Below, piece after piece: positions 18,179 to 26,769 of a DNA stretch of 42,217 bases. Under the pieces are notes generated by a model. The model made no database searches and was not told where the DNA came from. It saw nothing but the letters and a program-made list of their open reading frames with translations. Within the stretch, counting starts at the first letter, position 1, and each line of letters opens with the position of its first letter. Source of the DNA: Planctomycetia bacterium (GTDB lineage Bacteria > Planctomycetota > Phycisphaerae > Phycisphaerales > SM1A02); the NCBI GenBank assembly GCA_005789005.1, contig SYAD01000095.1, positions 1 to 42,217 of the forward strand. Direction: 5' to 3'. The position numbers were made by a program, and so were the translations under genes.

Positions 18179-19669
18179 ATGAAATTCGCGGCCGCTGTGA
18201 TTCTTGCCACACTCATGCTCTTCACGTTTTCCGCGCAGGCCCAATACGCGCGCGCTGACCCCTACGAAACAGCGGTGACGCAAATTCAAAAAGCAATGTC
18301 GCCCAATTCCAACGGCGTCCAACATTTTCGCTGGGTATCGCTTCGACTCTTGGCGGATCCCGCCATGAATCCTTTGTTTGAAACCTTGGTGGCAAAAAAA
18401 GATATCGCGCTTCGCATCGATGGATTCATGGGAATCGCACTGGTGAGCGCCGACAAAAGTCTTGACGCGACGCGCGTGATTCAACTTAAAGATCCCGCGC
18501 TGCGAACTCTGTTAATCACTGAGGCGCTGGGGCTGGAACTGCTGAAACCCGCCGCGCTCAATGAGTTTTTACAGGCGCCGGATCTCACGAACTACGAACG
18601 CACGCTGTTGGTTGCGGAACTCAATCGTCAAGGGCAACCATGGGATCCATCATTGCTGATCAACGCGCCAACGGATGACGGCGCCGAGGTGGCGGGTCTG
18701 GCATGCATGCTGATGCTTGAACGCGGCGATCAAAACGCTTGGAAGAACTTGCTTGTCAAATACAACACTCTTCCTCCCGCAGATCAAACTGATCTCGTGC
18801 GGCAACTTGCCAATGCGGCGCGGCAATATCGCATTACTGCTGCGGCGGCGCCTCTTCTTGAAATCACGAAGGAATCCACGGGCTCAGATCGAATCGCCGC
18901 GATCACCACTGCCATCAACCTCGCGCCAAAAACTGCGGGGCGCGCCGCGGTGTTGGCGCAACTCAAGAGCAATCGATCGCAATCCAACTTGGTGCAAATG
19001 GGCTTGTTGATGTTGGCGAGCAAAGAGGGATTTGAAGCCGATGATTTCGCCCAGTTGCGCAGCGGCGATCCACTGCTTGAAGCCATGGCCAATGCTGGCG
19101 CGGCTATGCGAACTCCAAACTCCGATCAAGTGGCCGCATTGACCGCGCTGCTTGAAAATGGAAATCGATCCACCACTGAATACGTGCTTGGCGTGACGCC
19201 CACTTTGGCGCCTGAACTTGCGAAAAAAGTTTTGCTCAATTTACTCAACCGCCGCGCGCAAGCCAAAGGCATCCGCAATGAGGAACAAATTTCAACGCTC
19301 CTGGCGGTCCAGCAATTGCTGCGCATGCCCCAAGCCCACGAGGAATTACTCAGCATCACATTGCAAAATCTAAACAACAATCTGGAGCTTGTGGAGATAA
19401 TCATGTCCGTCGTGGCGGACTCCTCCAATGAGGATGCGGCAAAATTCGCCCGATCAATTCGAACAAAGCTTCCCCGTCATGGCGACTCTTTGGCGCTGCT
19501 GGCTTTGGCCAAAGCCTCCACTCCACTCACCGCCGCGGAAGTGCAGGAACTTGGCTCCATCGCATCGGGCGGCGGCAAGGTGGATGAGTCATCGCAAATC
19601 CAGGCGGCGTGGCTTTATCTGAAATATTCCAAGCGCGAAAATGACGCCATCGTCCAACTCACCCGATAA
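18179..19669 (+). CDS. Secreted hypothetical protein, possibly alpha-helical repeat
   Basis: ORF 18131-19669; likely ATG 18179 with signal peptide MKFAAAVILATLMLFTFSAQAQ. Confidence 0.7.
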   Translation: MKFAAAVILATLMLFTFSAQAQYARADPYETAVTQIQKAMSPNSNGVQHFRWVSLRLLADPAMNPLFETLVAKKDIALRIDGFMGIALVSADKSLDATRVIQLKDPALRTLLITEALGLELLKPAALNEFLQAPDLTNYERTLLVAELNRQGQPWDPSLLINAPTDDGAEVAGLACMLMLERGDQNAWKNLLVKYNTLPPADQTDLVRQLANAARQYRITAAAAPLLEITKESTGSDRIAAITTAINLAPKTAGRAAVLAQLKSNRSQSNLVQMGLLMLASKEGFEADDFAQLRSGDPLLEAMANAGAAMRTPNSDQVAALTALLENGNRSTTEYVLGVTPTLAPELAKKVLLNLLNRRAQAKGIRNEEQISTLLAVQQLLRMPQAHEELLSITLQNLNNNLELVEIIMSVVADSSNEDAAKFARSIRTKLPRHGDSLALLALAKASTPLTAAEVQELGSIASGGGKVDESSQIQAAWLYLKYSKRENDAIVQLTR

Positions 19670-19728
19670 TCCACAATGCATCTTTCAAACTTTGTCACTG
19701 CGAACATTTTCCTCATGGAGCACGACTC

Positions 19729-20907
19729 TTGATCCCACTTTATAAACCAAAATTCATTCAAAATGACTTTGACGCAGTCATGCAATCGCTTCGCTCTGGT
19801 TGCGGAACAATGGGACCGCAACTTCTTGAATTTGAACGACAGATGGGACATCGAACCCGCCGCACGCATGCGATTGGTGTGAATTCCGGTTCGCTTGCGA
19901 TTGAAATTTCGCTGCGCGCTTTGGGCATCGGGATTGGCGACGAGGTGCTTGTGAGCGCGTTCGGCTACAGCGCCAACGTGAATTCTATTTTGCATGTTGG
20001 CGCCAAACCTATTTTTGTGGATATTGATCCAGCCACCATGAACATGGATCCGCTCTCCGCCGAGCAGAAGTCCACGCCAAAAACCCGCGCCATGCTTGTG
20101 GCGGAAACATTCGGCAATCCCGCTGGCTTCCGCGATTTGATCGCATTGTGCAGCCGGCTGGAAATTCCAATGATTGAAAATGGAACCGAGGCTTTGGGCG
20201 CCTCCTACGGCGTGGACAATGTCGGACGCTTTGGACGTATCGCGTGCTTTGGATTTTTCGCCAGCCGTCCAATCACCACGGGTGAGGGCGGAATGATTGT
20301 CACGCATGATGATCATCTTGCCGCTGCGTGCCGCGCGATTCGCCATCAAGGCCGGGTGGATCGTTTTTCTTTTCCAGATCAATCCAGCGAATTGGGAATG
20401 AAAATGGAGCACGCATACGATGGATATGACGGACGACTTCCAGAAATGAACGCGGCCTTGGGATTGAGCCAACTTCTGCGTCTCGATGAAACCATCGCGC
20501 GCCGCTCCGAAGTGGCTCAGAGTTACACGCGTCGACTTGGTGGCGAATCCGATATTTTGCTGCTGAATCCCCCGCAAGATTGCAAAATGAGTTGGTCCAA
20601 TTTTGTGATTCGCCTTTCGGATCGATTCACCAAGGATGATCGCGATCAAATTATCGATGGCATGCATCGGTTGGATATTGGCGCAGCGGATTGGTGGCCG
20701 TGCGCCGCTCTCTTGCCGCATGTGCGAAAAGTCACCGGGCATCACCCTGGCGATTTTCCGCTTGCCGAGCGCCTGAGCCACAGAACCATAGCGCTTCCTT
20801 TTTACGAGACAATTTCAGAGCGTGAAATTGATGATGTGTGCCAAACTCTCAAGACGCTCATGGATCGCGTTGGCGCCAACCGACAAGAGAAAAAAGATGC
20901 CGGTTAA
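19729..20907 (+). CDS. DegT/DnrJ/EryC1/StrS-family (fold-type I) protein lacking the canonical PLP lysine
   Basis: 392 aa, TTG start with SD GGAG; 'NSGSLAIEISLRALGIGIGDEVLVSAFGYSANVNSILHVGAKPIFVDIDPATMNMD', 'IENGTEALGASYG', 'FGFFASRPITTGEGGMIVT'. Confidence 0.85.
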   Translation: MIPLYKPKFIQNDFDAVMQSLRSGCGTMGPQLLEFERQMGHRTRRTHAIGVNSGSLAIEISLRALGIGIGDEVLVSAFGYSANVNSILHVGAKPIFVDIDPATMNMDPLSAEQKSTPKTRAMLVAETFGNPAGFRDLIALCSRLEIPMIENGTEALGASYGVDNVGRFGRIACFGFFASRPITTGEGGMIVTHDDHLAAACRAIRHQGRVDRFSFPDQSSELGMKMEHAYDGYDGRLPEMNAALGLSQLLRLDETIARRSEVAQSYTRRLGGESDILLLNPPQDCKMSWSNFVIRLSDRFTKDDRDQIIDGMHRLDIGAADWWPCAALLPHVRKVTGHHPGDFPLAERLSHRTIALPFYETISEREIDDVCQTLKTLMDRVGANRQEKKDAG

Positions 20908-21001
20908 ATCCAACTGATTCCGTGGTGGATGAAATTCGGCATGACGGTCGCAAGAAAATAGGATCTTCAGCGCGCGGCATTATCCCGCATGCGAAACTTG
21001 C

Positions 21002-21034
21002 TCGCGCGTGGATCAACCACGCGCGATTTTTTTT
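21002..21034 (+). terminator. Rho-independent terminator for the DegT-like gene
   Basis: TCGCGCGTGG-ATCAA-CCACGCGCGA followed by TTTTTTTT. Confidence 0.85.
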
Positions 21035-22236
21035 GTGTCGTCCGCTGAAACTCGCAGCAGCAGCAACGCCAACAACGTAGCGCGCTCGGACAAACTATCA
21101 AGCTCTATAAACTCATCGCCGCGATGTAAATTTCCGCCGCGCACTCCCAAGCCATCCAAGCATGGAACTCCAGCGGCCTGTATTAAATTGGCGTCGCTCA
21201 CGCCGCCAGTTGATCCAGTGGCAAGATCAAATCCAAGATCCTTTGCGACAGACTGCGCCATCAAAGCCAACTGCGACACTTCTTGCGTGCACGGTTTGGC
21301 TGGGCGATTCACCGCCATTTGAATTGTGATTTGCGGCAAATGCGCGGCATCACCAGAAGCCATCGCTTGAATCTCTCCGCTCAATTGCTGGCCATCTTGG
21401 GAGTTGGCGAAACGAATATTTCCCCAAGCGCGAGCGCGGTCGGCCACAATATTGGTGGCCGCTCCACCTTGCAGCGGACCAATATTCACAATGCGCTGAC
21501 GCTTGAGATCGGTCATGCCAGCGACTTGAAGAACGCATTGGGCGAGGGTGTTCACGGCGCTGATTCCATTTGCGAAATCTCTACCCGAATGCGCCGCGCG
21601 CCCCAGCACATCGATCATGAATTGTCCGCTGCCAAGGCGCTCAACCACCAATCCACCGTTGGGCAACGCGGGCTCCAAAACAAATCCCGCGTCGCATTCC
21701 TTGGCGACGCTGGCCAAATGCTCGGCGGAGCGGAAACTTCCAGCCTCCTCATCGGCGTTGATGATAAAAATCCAGCGCACGCTGGGCGCGAATTTTTCCA
21801 GCGCCTCCAAGGCGCTCAGCGCCACTTCAAGTCCACCCTTCATGTCCGCGGCGCCCGGCCCCGTTGCGCGCGGGTGATTCAGCGGAGAGAGTGTTTGAAA
21901 ATCTCCCGCGGGATCATGCACCGTGTCCATGTGCCCCGCGATCAATAACGTGGGTCCGCCGCGGCCTTGCAAGTTCCGCGCGACTAAAGTTGGCGAACCG
22001 ATTTCACCGCGGTCATTGGGAGTGATCCATGTTGGCCTTTGCGCCGCAGCCATCTCCACAACTTGCGCGCCCATGGAACGTAGTCGCGCGGCAAGAGATA
22101 CACGCATGGAATTCAAACCCTGCGAAAAATCATGTCCCGTTGGAATGGCGACCATGTCGGCCAATCGGATTTCCATGGCGGATTGCTGGGCGCGAATGTG
22201 CCGGGCGATTTGTGTTTCGGTTTGAGGCAACGTCAT
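21013..22236 (-). CDS. M20-family metallopeptidase (carboxypeptidase G2/ArgE/DapE-like)
   Basis: ORF to 22290; likely ATG 22236 after dapF; 'LLIAGHMDTVHDPAG', 'GPGAADMKGGLEV', 'NADEEAGSFRS', 'GSTGGVSDANLI'. Confidence 0.88.
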   Translation of the reverse strand: MTLPQTETQIARHIRAQQSAMEIRLADMVAIPTGHDFSQGLNSMRVSLAARLRSMGAQVVEMAAAQRPTWITPNDRGEIGSPTLVARNLQGRGGPTLLIAGHMDTVHDPAGDFQTLSPLNHPRATGPGAADMKGGLEVALSALEALEKFAPSVRWIFIINADEEAGSFRSAEHLASVAKECDAGFVLEPALPNGGLVVERLGSGQFMIDVLGRAAHSGRDFANGISAVNTLAQCVLQVAGMTDLKRQRIVNIGPLQGGAATNIVADRARAWGNIRFANSQDGQQLSGEIQAMASGDAAHLPQITIQMAVNRPAKPCTQEVSQLALMAQSVAKDLGFDLATGSTGGVSDANLIQAAGVPCLDGLGVRGGNLHRGDEFIELDSLSERATLLALLLLRVSADDTKKIARG

Positions 22237-22237
22237 G

Positions 22238-23194
22238 TCAGTTGGCTTTCTGGGCAAGTTCATTGGACAAAGTTCCGCGGCACACTTCAACGGCTGGTCC
22301 CGTCATGATCACGCAGTGGCCTGGGCCAGCCCACTCCACTTGCAGCGCTCCGCCCGGCAATAGGACTTGGCATTTCTGGGACAACTTTCCTTCAAGGGCT
22401 CCGGCCACAAGCACGGCGCACGCTCCGGTTCCGCACGCCCGCGTGATTCCACTGCCGCGCTCCCATGTTCGCATCGTCACGCGTGAATCGCTTTCGCGTT
22501 GCGCGAAGTGCGCGTTCATCCGCTGCGGAAATGCGCTGTGATGTTCAATCATTGGTCCAACAATCTCAAGCGGAACTTTTGAAACATCATCACACCAAAA
22601 AATAGCGTGGGGATTTCCCATGCTGACAAGCGAAACCTTGCCATCGAAGCCACATGTATTTTTCCAATGCGATAAATTTGACGCAGTTGCATTGGCGTCA
22701 AATGTCCACCACGATGCGGGCAACTCCACGCCCACAACGTGTGACTCCGCTGCAATTCCTGGTATTTTTGCGGGAATCAAGCGCATTTCTAAAATAGGCA
22801 ACCCCATATCAACGGAAACTTCTTGCACCTTCCCATGGGCGTCGGCGCGCCATGACACGGCCAGCGTGCCTCGTTGGGTTTGAATGCGTAGCGGATTCTT
22901 GCGGCTCAGTCCACGCTCCACCGCGAACTTGGCCACGCAGCGAATTCCGTTGCCACACATTTGCGCTTCGCTTCCATCGGCGTTGAAGATGCGCATGCCC
23001 ACATCAGCGGCAGCTTCGGGAGCAACGTCGGCAACGGGCGCGCCCACCAAAATTAATCCGTCGCTTCCAACACCGCTGTGGCGGTCGCTGACCGCGCGCG
23101 CCAACTGCGACGGGTTGGCAACTCTCTCTTGAAATGTGTTGATATAGATGTAATCATTTTCAAGCCCGTGCATTTTGGTGAATTCCATGGTCAT
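22238..23194 (-). CDS. dapF: Diaminopimelate epimerase
   Basis: 318 aa; 'MEFTKMHGLENDYIYINTF', 'MCGNGIRCVAKF', 'ERGSGITRACGTGACA'; ATGA overlap with upstream gene. Confidence 0.96.
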   Translation of the reverse strand: MTMEFTKMHGLENDYIYINTFQERVANPSQLARAVSDRHSGVGSDGLILVGAPVADVAPEAAADVGMRIFNADGSEAQMCGNGIRCVAKFAVERGLSRKNPLRIQTQRGTLAVSWRADAHGKVQEVSVDMGLPILEMRLIPAKIPGIAAESHVVGVELPASWWTFDANATASNLSHWKNTCGFDGKVSLVSMGNPHAIFWCDDVSKVPLEIVGPMIEHHSAFPQRMNAHFAQRESDSRVTMRTWERGSGITRACGTGACAVLVAGALEGKLSQKCQVLLPGGALQVEWAGPGHCVIMTGPAVEVCRGTLSNELAQKAN

Positions 23195-24627
23195 TCATCT
23201 TTCTTTGGGCGCGCGATACAACCCAAATCAACCACCATCGGACCATGACGGTAAAAATCCACATTCAATTCTTTGCGTGAAACAAAGCTGAAAACCAGGC
23301 AATTTGCGCGCGTGCTAGCGGCGTAGGCGAAGTCTCCCAAGTGCGGCCCCGCATATTGCATGTTGTCGTAACTCTGGCAATGCAAATGAAAATGAAATAA
23401 ACCCGTGTAGGCGTTGTCGAACATTTTCTGCGACGATTCATAGCGCAAATCATTTCCTCGAACGCGCGGAGTCATCTCCAGGATCTCAGGCTTTCCGGCC
23501 GCGCCAATTCGAATCACGCCGCCGAATTCCGTGTCGCGATCGGCCATGTCCCGATCGGCAAGATCGAACATGTGCTGGCGCAGAATTGGAGATTCGAACA
23601 TTTCCATGGCGATGACCATGGACGCCAGATCGCCCCATGTCAGTTTGTTGCGCATCTCGTACAAATTTTCCGTATGGTCCCCGCCATAGCCTTCAAAACT
23701 GGGGCTGACAATTCGTGAACCGTTCGCCTGCCGCCTCGCCTCCACAATTTGATACAGCTCCAGTGGAGTAAGTTTCAATAATTCTGGCTTCAGTTTTGAA
23801 ACCGCCACCGCGATGGGCAACTCGCGGATTTCCAACTTCAAACGCACGTCCGGTGGCAATTGCATCGTGGCTTCCTTGGCTTGCGCCCAAAAAGCTAGAT
23901 TTTTTGTGTCAAGCAACGCTTGCAGCCACAGGATTTCCTCCTTGGTGGTGGGAACAATTCCAAGTTCACCCGCGCAACTGCGCAAATTACCCAGCAACCG
24001 ATCATCTGGTTTCACCGACGCGTCGGCGAGCAACCGCACAAGCCGATCGCGCTTGCCAAGTTTCTGAAGCATTTCCCAACAGCGCAATCGAAGGTTGGCT
24101 TCCGTGATTGGATTTGAATCCACCAACATCTTCACTAACAAATCCGTCAGTTGATCTTTACCGTTCAGTTGCTCAATGGCAATGCGTTCAGGCCGATCCT
24201 TGTCTTGCTCTATCCAAGCCGCCATCGGAACGCTCCACGCACGAACAAGAGTTGGCGTCATGTCGACCCACTGATGCTCGACAATCAGTTCGCACAATTT
24301 TTGCCGCCAAGCGAATGCCATCAACTTTGGCAATTGCAGTCGTATGATTTCTTTCAATCCAGTCTCGTCCAATTTCACCAATCGATCAAACGCCGCCAAT
24401 CGCGATGACTCCGCAAAGCCTGGATGCCACATCATGCGCTTCAATGCTGAGATGTATTCGGGCGTTGGCGCCTCGTCTAATTTTTCCATTGCCGCCACTT
24501 GCACAACTGGTAATGACTCCGGATTGGACAGCGATTTCATTGGGTCTTTGCCCGCGGAAACCGCGCAAGCTTGAAGCGAGCACAGCGGCGCAAGCATCAG
24601 CGCGAACACGAATAGCTTGGGAATCAC
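23191..24627 (-). CDS. Hypothetical lipoprotein
   Basis: ORF 23191-24753; likely GTG start at 24627 giving MIPKLFVFALMLAPLCSLQAC (lipobox LQAC). Confidence 0.65.
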   Translation of the reverse strand: MIPKLFVFALMLAPLCSLQACAVSAGKDPMKSLSNPESLPVVQVAAMEKLDEAPTPEYISALKRMMWHPGFAESSRLAAFDRLVKLDETGLKEIIRLQLPKLMAFAWRQKLCELIVEHQWVDMTPTLVRAWSVPMAAWIEQDKDRPERIAIEQLNGKDQLTDLLVKMLVDSNPITEANLRLRCWEMLQKLGKRDRLVRLLADASVKPDDRLLGNLRSCAGELGIVPTTKEEILWLQALLDTKNLAFWAQAKEATMQLPPDVRLKLEIRELPIAVAVSKLKPELLKLTPLELYQIVEARRQANGSRIVSPSFEGYGGDHTENLYEMRNKLTWGDLASMVIAMEMFESPILRQHMFDLADRDMADRDTEFGGVIRIGAAGKPEILEMTPRVRGNDLRYESSQKMFDNAYTGLFHFHLHCQSYDNMQYAGPHLGDFAYAASTRANCLVFSFVSRKELNVDFYRHGPMVVDLGCIARPKKDE

Positions 24628-24845
24628 TCGCGCGAAAAACTCGTCGCATCTAAAAATACTTGATTGAGAAATTGATTGAGCAACTCCAGCAAAGCAAGTT
24701 TGCGGGGAATACACACGCGCAATCCAAGCGCAAGTACATGGACGCAATTTCATGGCGCAAGTCTAACGACGAACACTTGGCATCAACAGCGCTCAACAGG
24801 CTCCCAATGAGCGCCAAGTCCGCCGCTTGCGGTCTACGGTTTCAA

Positions 24846-25085
24846 TTATTGCTGAGCTTCGCCACCCGAAGCGGGACGAATTTTGCCGACGATTGGGTTG
24901 CCATCTTTTTCAGTGGCATTGATCTGGTTCGCAACCTCACGGCGGTGAACCATCACTTCGCGGGGAAAGTCAAATGCGATCTTGACCCGGTCCCCTTTGA
25001 TGGACGAGATACGGACAATTCCCAGCGGAGCCGCGGGATCACCAATCACAACTTCTTCACCTTCTCTACGGGTAATCACCAACAT
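24846..25085 (-). CDS. csrA: Carbon storage regulator CsrA
   Basis: MLVITRREGEEVVIGDPAAPLGIVRISSIKGDRVKIAFDFPREVMVHRREVANQI (start 25085; SD GAGG upstream). Confidence 0.96.
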   Translation of the reverse strand: MLVITRREGEEVVIGDPAAPLGIVRISSIKGDRVKIAFDFPREVMVHRREVANQINATEKDGNPIVGKIRPASGGEAQQ

Positions 25086-25215
25086 TGCTTTAGACCTCTT
25101 TGTCAAAGACCATCTCGCCGCGGTGCTCCAAGCCTCCGCGAATCCATGCGATCAAGTCTGCCGTTTGAAATATCCGAGAGGTCAGTCTACCTAAATCCAC
25201 GCAATTTCAACCCGT

Positions 25216-25254
25216 AAATAAAACGCCCCCGCACCGGTTCACGGTACGGGGGCG
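25216..25254 (-). terminator. Strong rho-independent terminator on the minus strand between the mraZ 3' region and csrA
   Basis: Minus strand CGCCCCCGTACCG-TGAAC-CGGTGCGGGGGCG (13 bp, one G-U) followed by TTTTATTT. Confidence 0.92.
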
Positions 25255-25495
25255 ACGACGGATAGAACCCCAAAAAACAGGGTTCCAGAGTCCTAACCGC
25301 CATCCTTGGCGGATCAAACCCTTCTCAACGAGCCGTCCATGGCTCGTTTGTTCTGTTCGAATGGGTCCCACTTCGCCGTCCTTGGAGCAGTGAGGTTGCC
25401 ATTCGTTGCTCTCCCGCGTTGGGCCGTCCTTGGCATCAACGCAAGTCTTGAATCAAACCGCCGCGCACTGCGACGGGTTAAAAGTTTTTCCAAAG
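25216..25495 (-). ncRNA. Candidate CsrB/RsmZ-like CsrA-sequestering RNA (or CsrA-binding mraZ 3'UTR)
   Basis: Nine GGA motifs on the minus strand in ~210 nt. Four are CANGGANG; three of those sit in hexaloops: GCGUUG-AU-GCC[AAGGAC]GGC-C-CAACGC, AACGAGCC[AUGGAC]GGCUCGUU, CCGCC[AAGGAU]GGCGG. Ends in a strong terminator. 5' end not determined. Confidence 0.72.
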
Positions 25496-25496
25496 A

Positions 25497-25961
25497 TCAA
25501 CTCGAAGTTCTGTTTCGAATTGCCTCGCGAGCACGTCGCCAAATATCCGCGGCGGCGGGCTCAAGTAATTCACGTTCTTCCTTCCACTTGTCCGTGGTGC
25601 ACAACTCCAAATGATCTCGAACACCAAGAATCATCACGTTTCCCGCCAATCCGTAGCGTGACAACATTCGGTCTGGAATGCGCACGCGCCCCGCTTTGTC
25701 CAGTGGACAACGCGAAGATTGACTGAAGATCAATCGCTCGAAATTCTGAACGCCCTCGTCGCCCAACAACGAACCGCCGAGAGCGTTGGAGAGATCCGCG
25801 AATGTTTTTTCCGGCCACAGCCAAAGAAATCCGTTGGGTCCAGGCGCTGAAACAAACACTGCGTCGTTGCCATCGTTGGGCAAACAACTGCGAATTTCTG
25901 ATGGAACAGCGAGTCGCTGTTTCGCATCGAGAGAATGTTCGAATTCGCCTAGGAAGAGCAT
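25497..25961 (-). CDS. mraZ: MraZ transcriptional regulator (solitary)
   Basis: MLFLGEFEHSLDAKQRLAVPSEIRSCL...DKAGRVRIPDRMLSRYGLAGNVMILGVRDHLELCTTDKW; start ATG 25961. Confidence 0.93.
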   Translation of the reverse strand: MLFLGEFEHSLDAKQRLAVPSEIRSCLPNDGNDAVFVSAPGPNGFLWLWPEKTFADLSNALGGSLLGDEGVQNFERLIFSQSSRCPLDKAGRVRIPDRMLSRYGLAGNVMILGVRDHLELCTTDKWKEERELLEPAAADIWRRAREAIRNRTSS

Positions 25962-25989
25962 TGTGCACCTGTGCAGAGAATAACTTCTT

Positions 25990-26019
25990 TTCCCCACTTT
26001 GCAACACTTTGCCCCACTT
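25990..26019 (-). promoter_or_regulatory. MraZ-type operator: 10-bp-period GTGGG repeats upstream of mraZ
   Basis: Minus strand AAGTGGGGCA AAGTGTTGCA AAGTGGGGAA AAG, ~30-58 nt upstream of the mraZ ATG. Confidence 0.75.
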
Positions 26020-26154
26020 CTTATCAAATTTCTTGAAATTTTTAGTCTTAGAACAAAATTAAACCCCACCAAATTACGTCCGATATATACATAAATACTT
26101 GTAAATAATAGATTTACACTAGTAATATATTTATTTGGGGCTACTGTAATAAAT

Positions 26155-26730
26155 ATGGCATCTCGATCCGACTGGACTCCGATTGAACGCTCTGGAATTG
26201 GCGATCTTTTAGATCAAATTCCAAGTGGTGTTTTTCTTTTAACCGGAGCCTTTGGCGACATGCGAGGCGCCACACTGGTTCGATGGGTGCAACAGGTCGC
26301 GTCAAACCCACCAATGCTTGTGATTGCGATTGAAAAAGGTTTGCCACTCAGTCCCATCATTCGTGATTCGCGTGGATTCGCGCTGTGCTTGATCGCGGTG
26401 AATGATCCAGTATGCACTCGACTGTTTCGCCAACTTCCTGAGCACACGCAAGATCCAATGATTTCTAGTCCGTGCATGAAAACACCTTCGGGTGCGCCAG
26501 TTCCACTGCGCGCAACGGCGTGGTTTGATTGTGAAATCATGCGGCACTTTGATATTGAAGCCGATCACGAGGTGTACATCGGTTGCATTCATCATGCTGG
26601 CCGCAATCCAGACATCGCAATTGGATCTTCGAAGTCCATGAAGAAGCGCGTGGCTCAAACTCCAAAAGCAAAATCAGCTGCTGCGCGGATTACAGCACGG
26701 GATAAATCCCGTCCACGCCGCGCGCGTTAA
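26155..26730 (+). CDS. Flavin reductase-like domain protein
   Basis: 191 aa; 'LDQIPSGVFLLTGAFGDMRGATLVRWVQQVASNPPMLVIAIEKGLPLSPIIRDSRGFALCLI'. Confidence 0.85.
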   Translation: MASRSDWTPIERSGIGDLLDQIPSGVFLLTGAFGDMRGATLVRWVQQVASNPPMLVIAIEKGLPLSPIIRDSRGFALCLIAVNDPVCTRLFRQLPEHTQDPMISSPCMKTPSGAPVPLRATAWFDCEIMRHFDIEADHEVYIGCIHHAGRNPDIAIGSSKSMKKRVAQTPKAKSAAARITARDKSRPRRAR

Positions 26731-26732
26731 GT

Positions 26733-26762
26733 TTGACTCGCGCTTGAAACACGGACTACGAT
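26733..26762 (+). promoter_or_regulatory. Putative promoter for a leaderless GTG-start amidohydrolase mRNA
   Basis: TTGACT (26733-26738), 18-nt spacer, TACGAT (26757-26762), 7 nt before GTG 26770. Confidence 0.5.
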
Positions 26763-26769
26763 TCATCGC

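Noticed and set aside
19615-20781. 388-aa minus-strand ORF antisense to the DegT-like gene
   Set aside because: Translation has low plausibility and no recognisable motifs, while the plus strand has clear DegT family motifs.
25216-25495. Region considered as RNase P RNA, 6S RNA, tmRNA or SRP RNA
   Set aside because: None of the conserved sequence blocks I know for those RNAs is visible; the repeated CANGGANG loops fit a CsrA-binding RNA much better.
26040-26155. AT-rich island as a possible replication origin
   Set aside because: No DnaA-box cluster; better explained as the divergent promoter region of mraZ and the flavin reductase gene.
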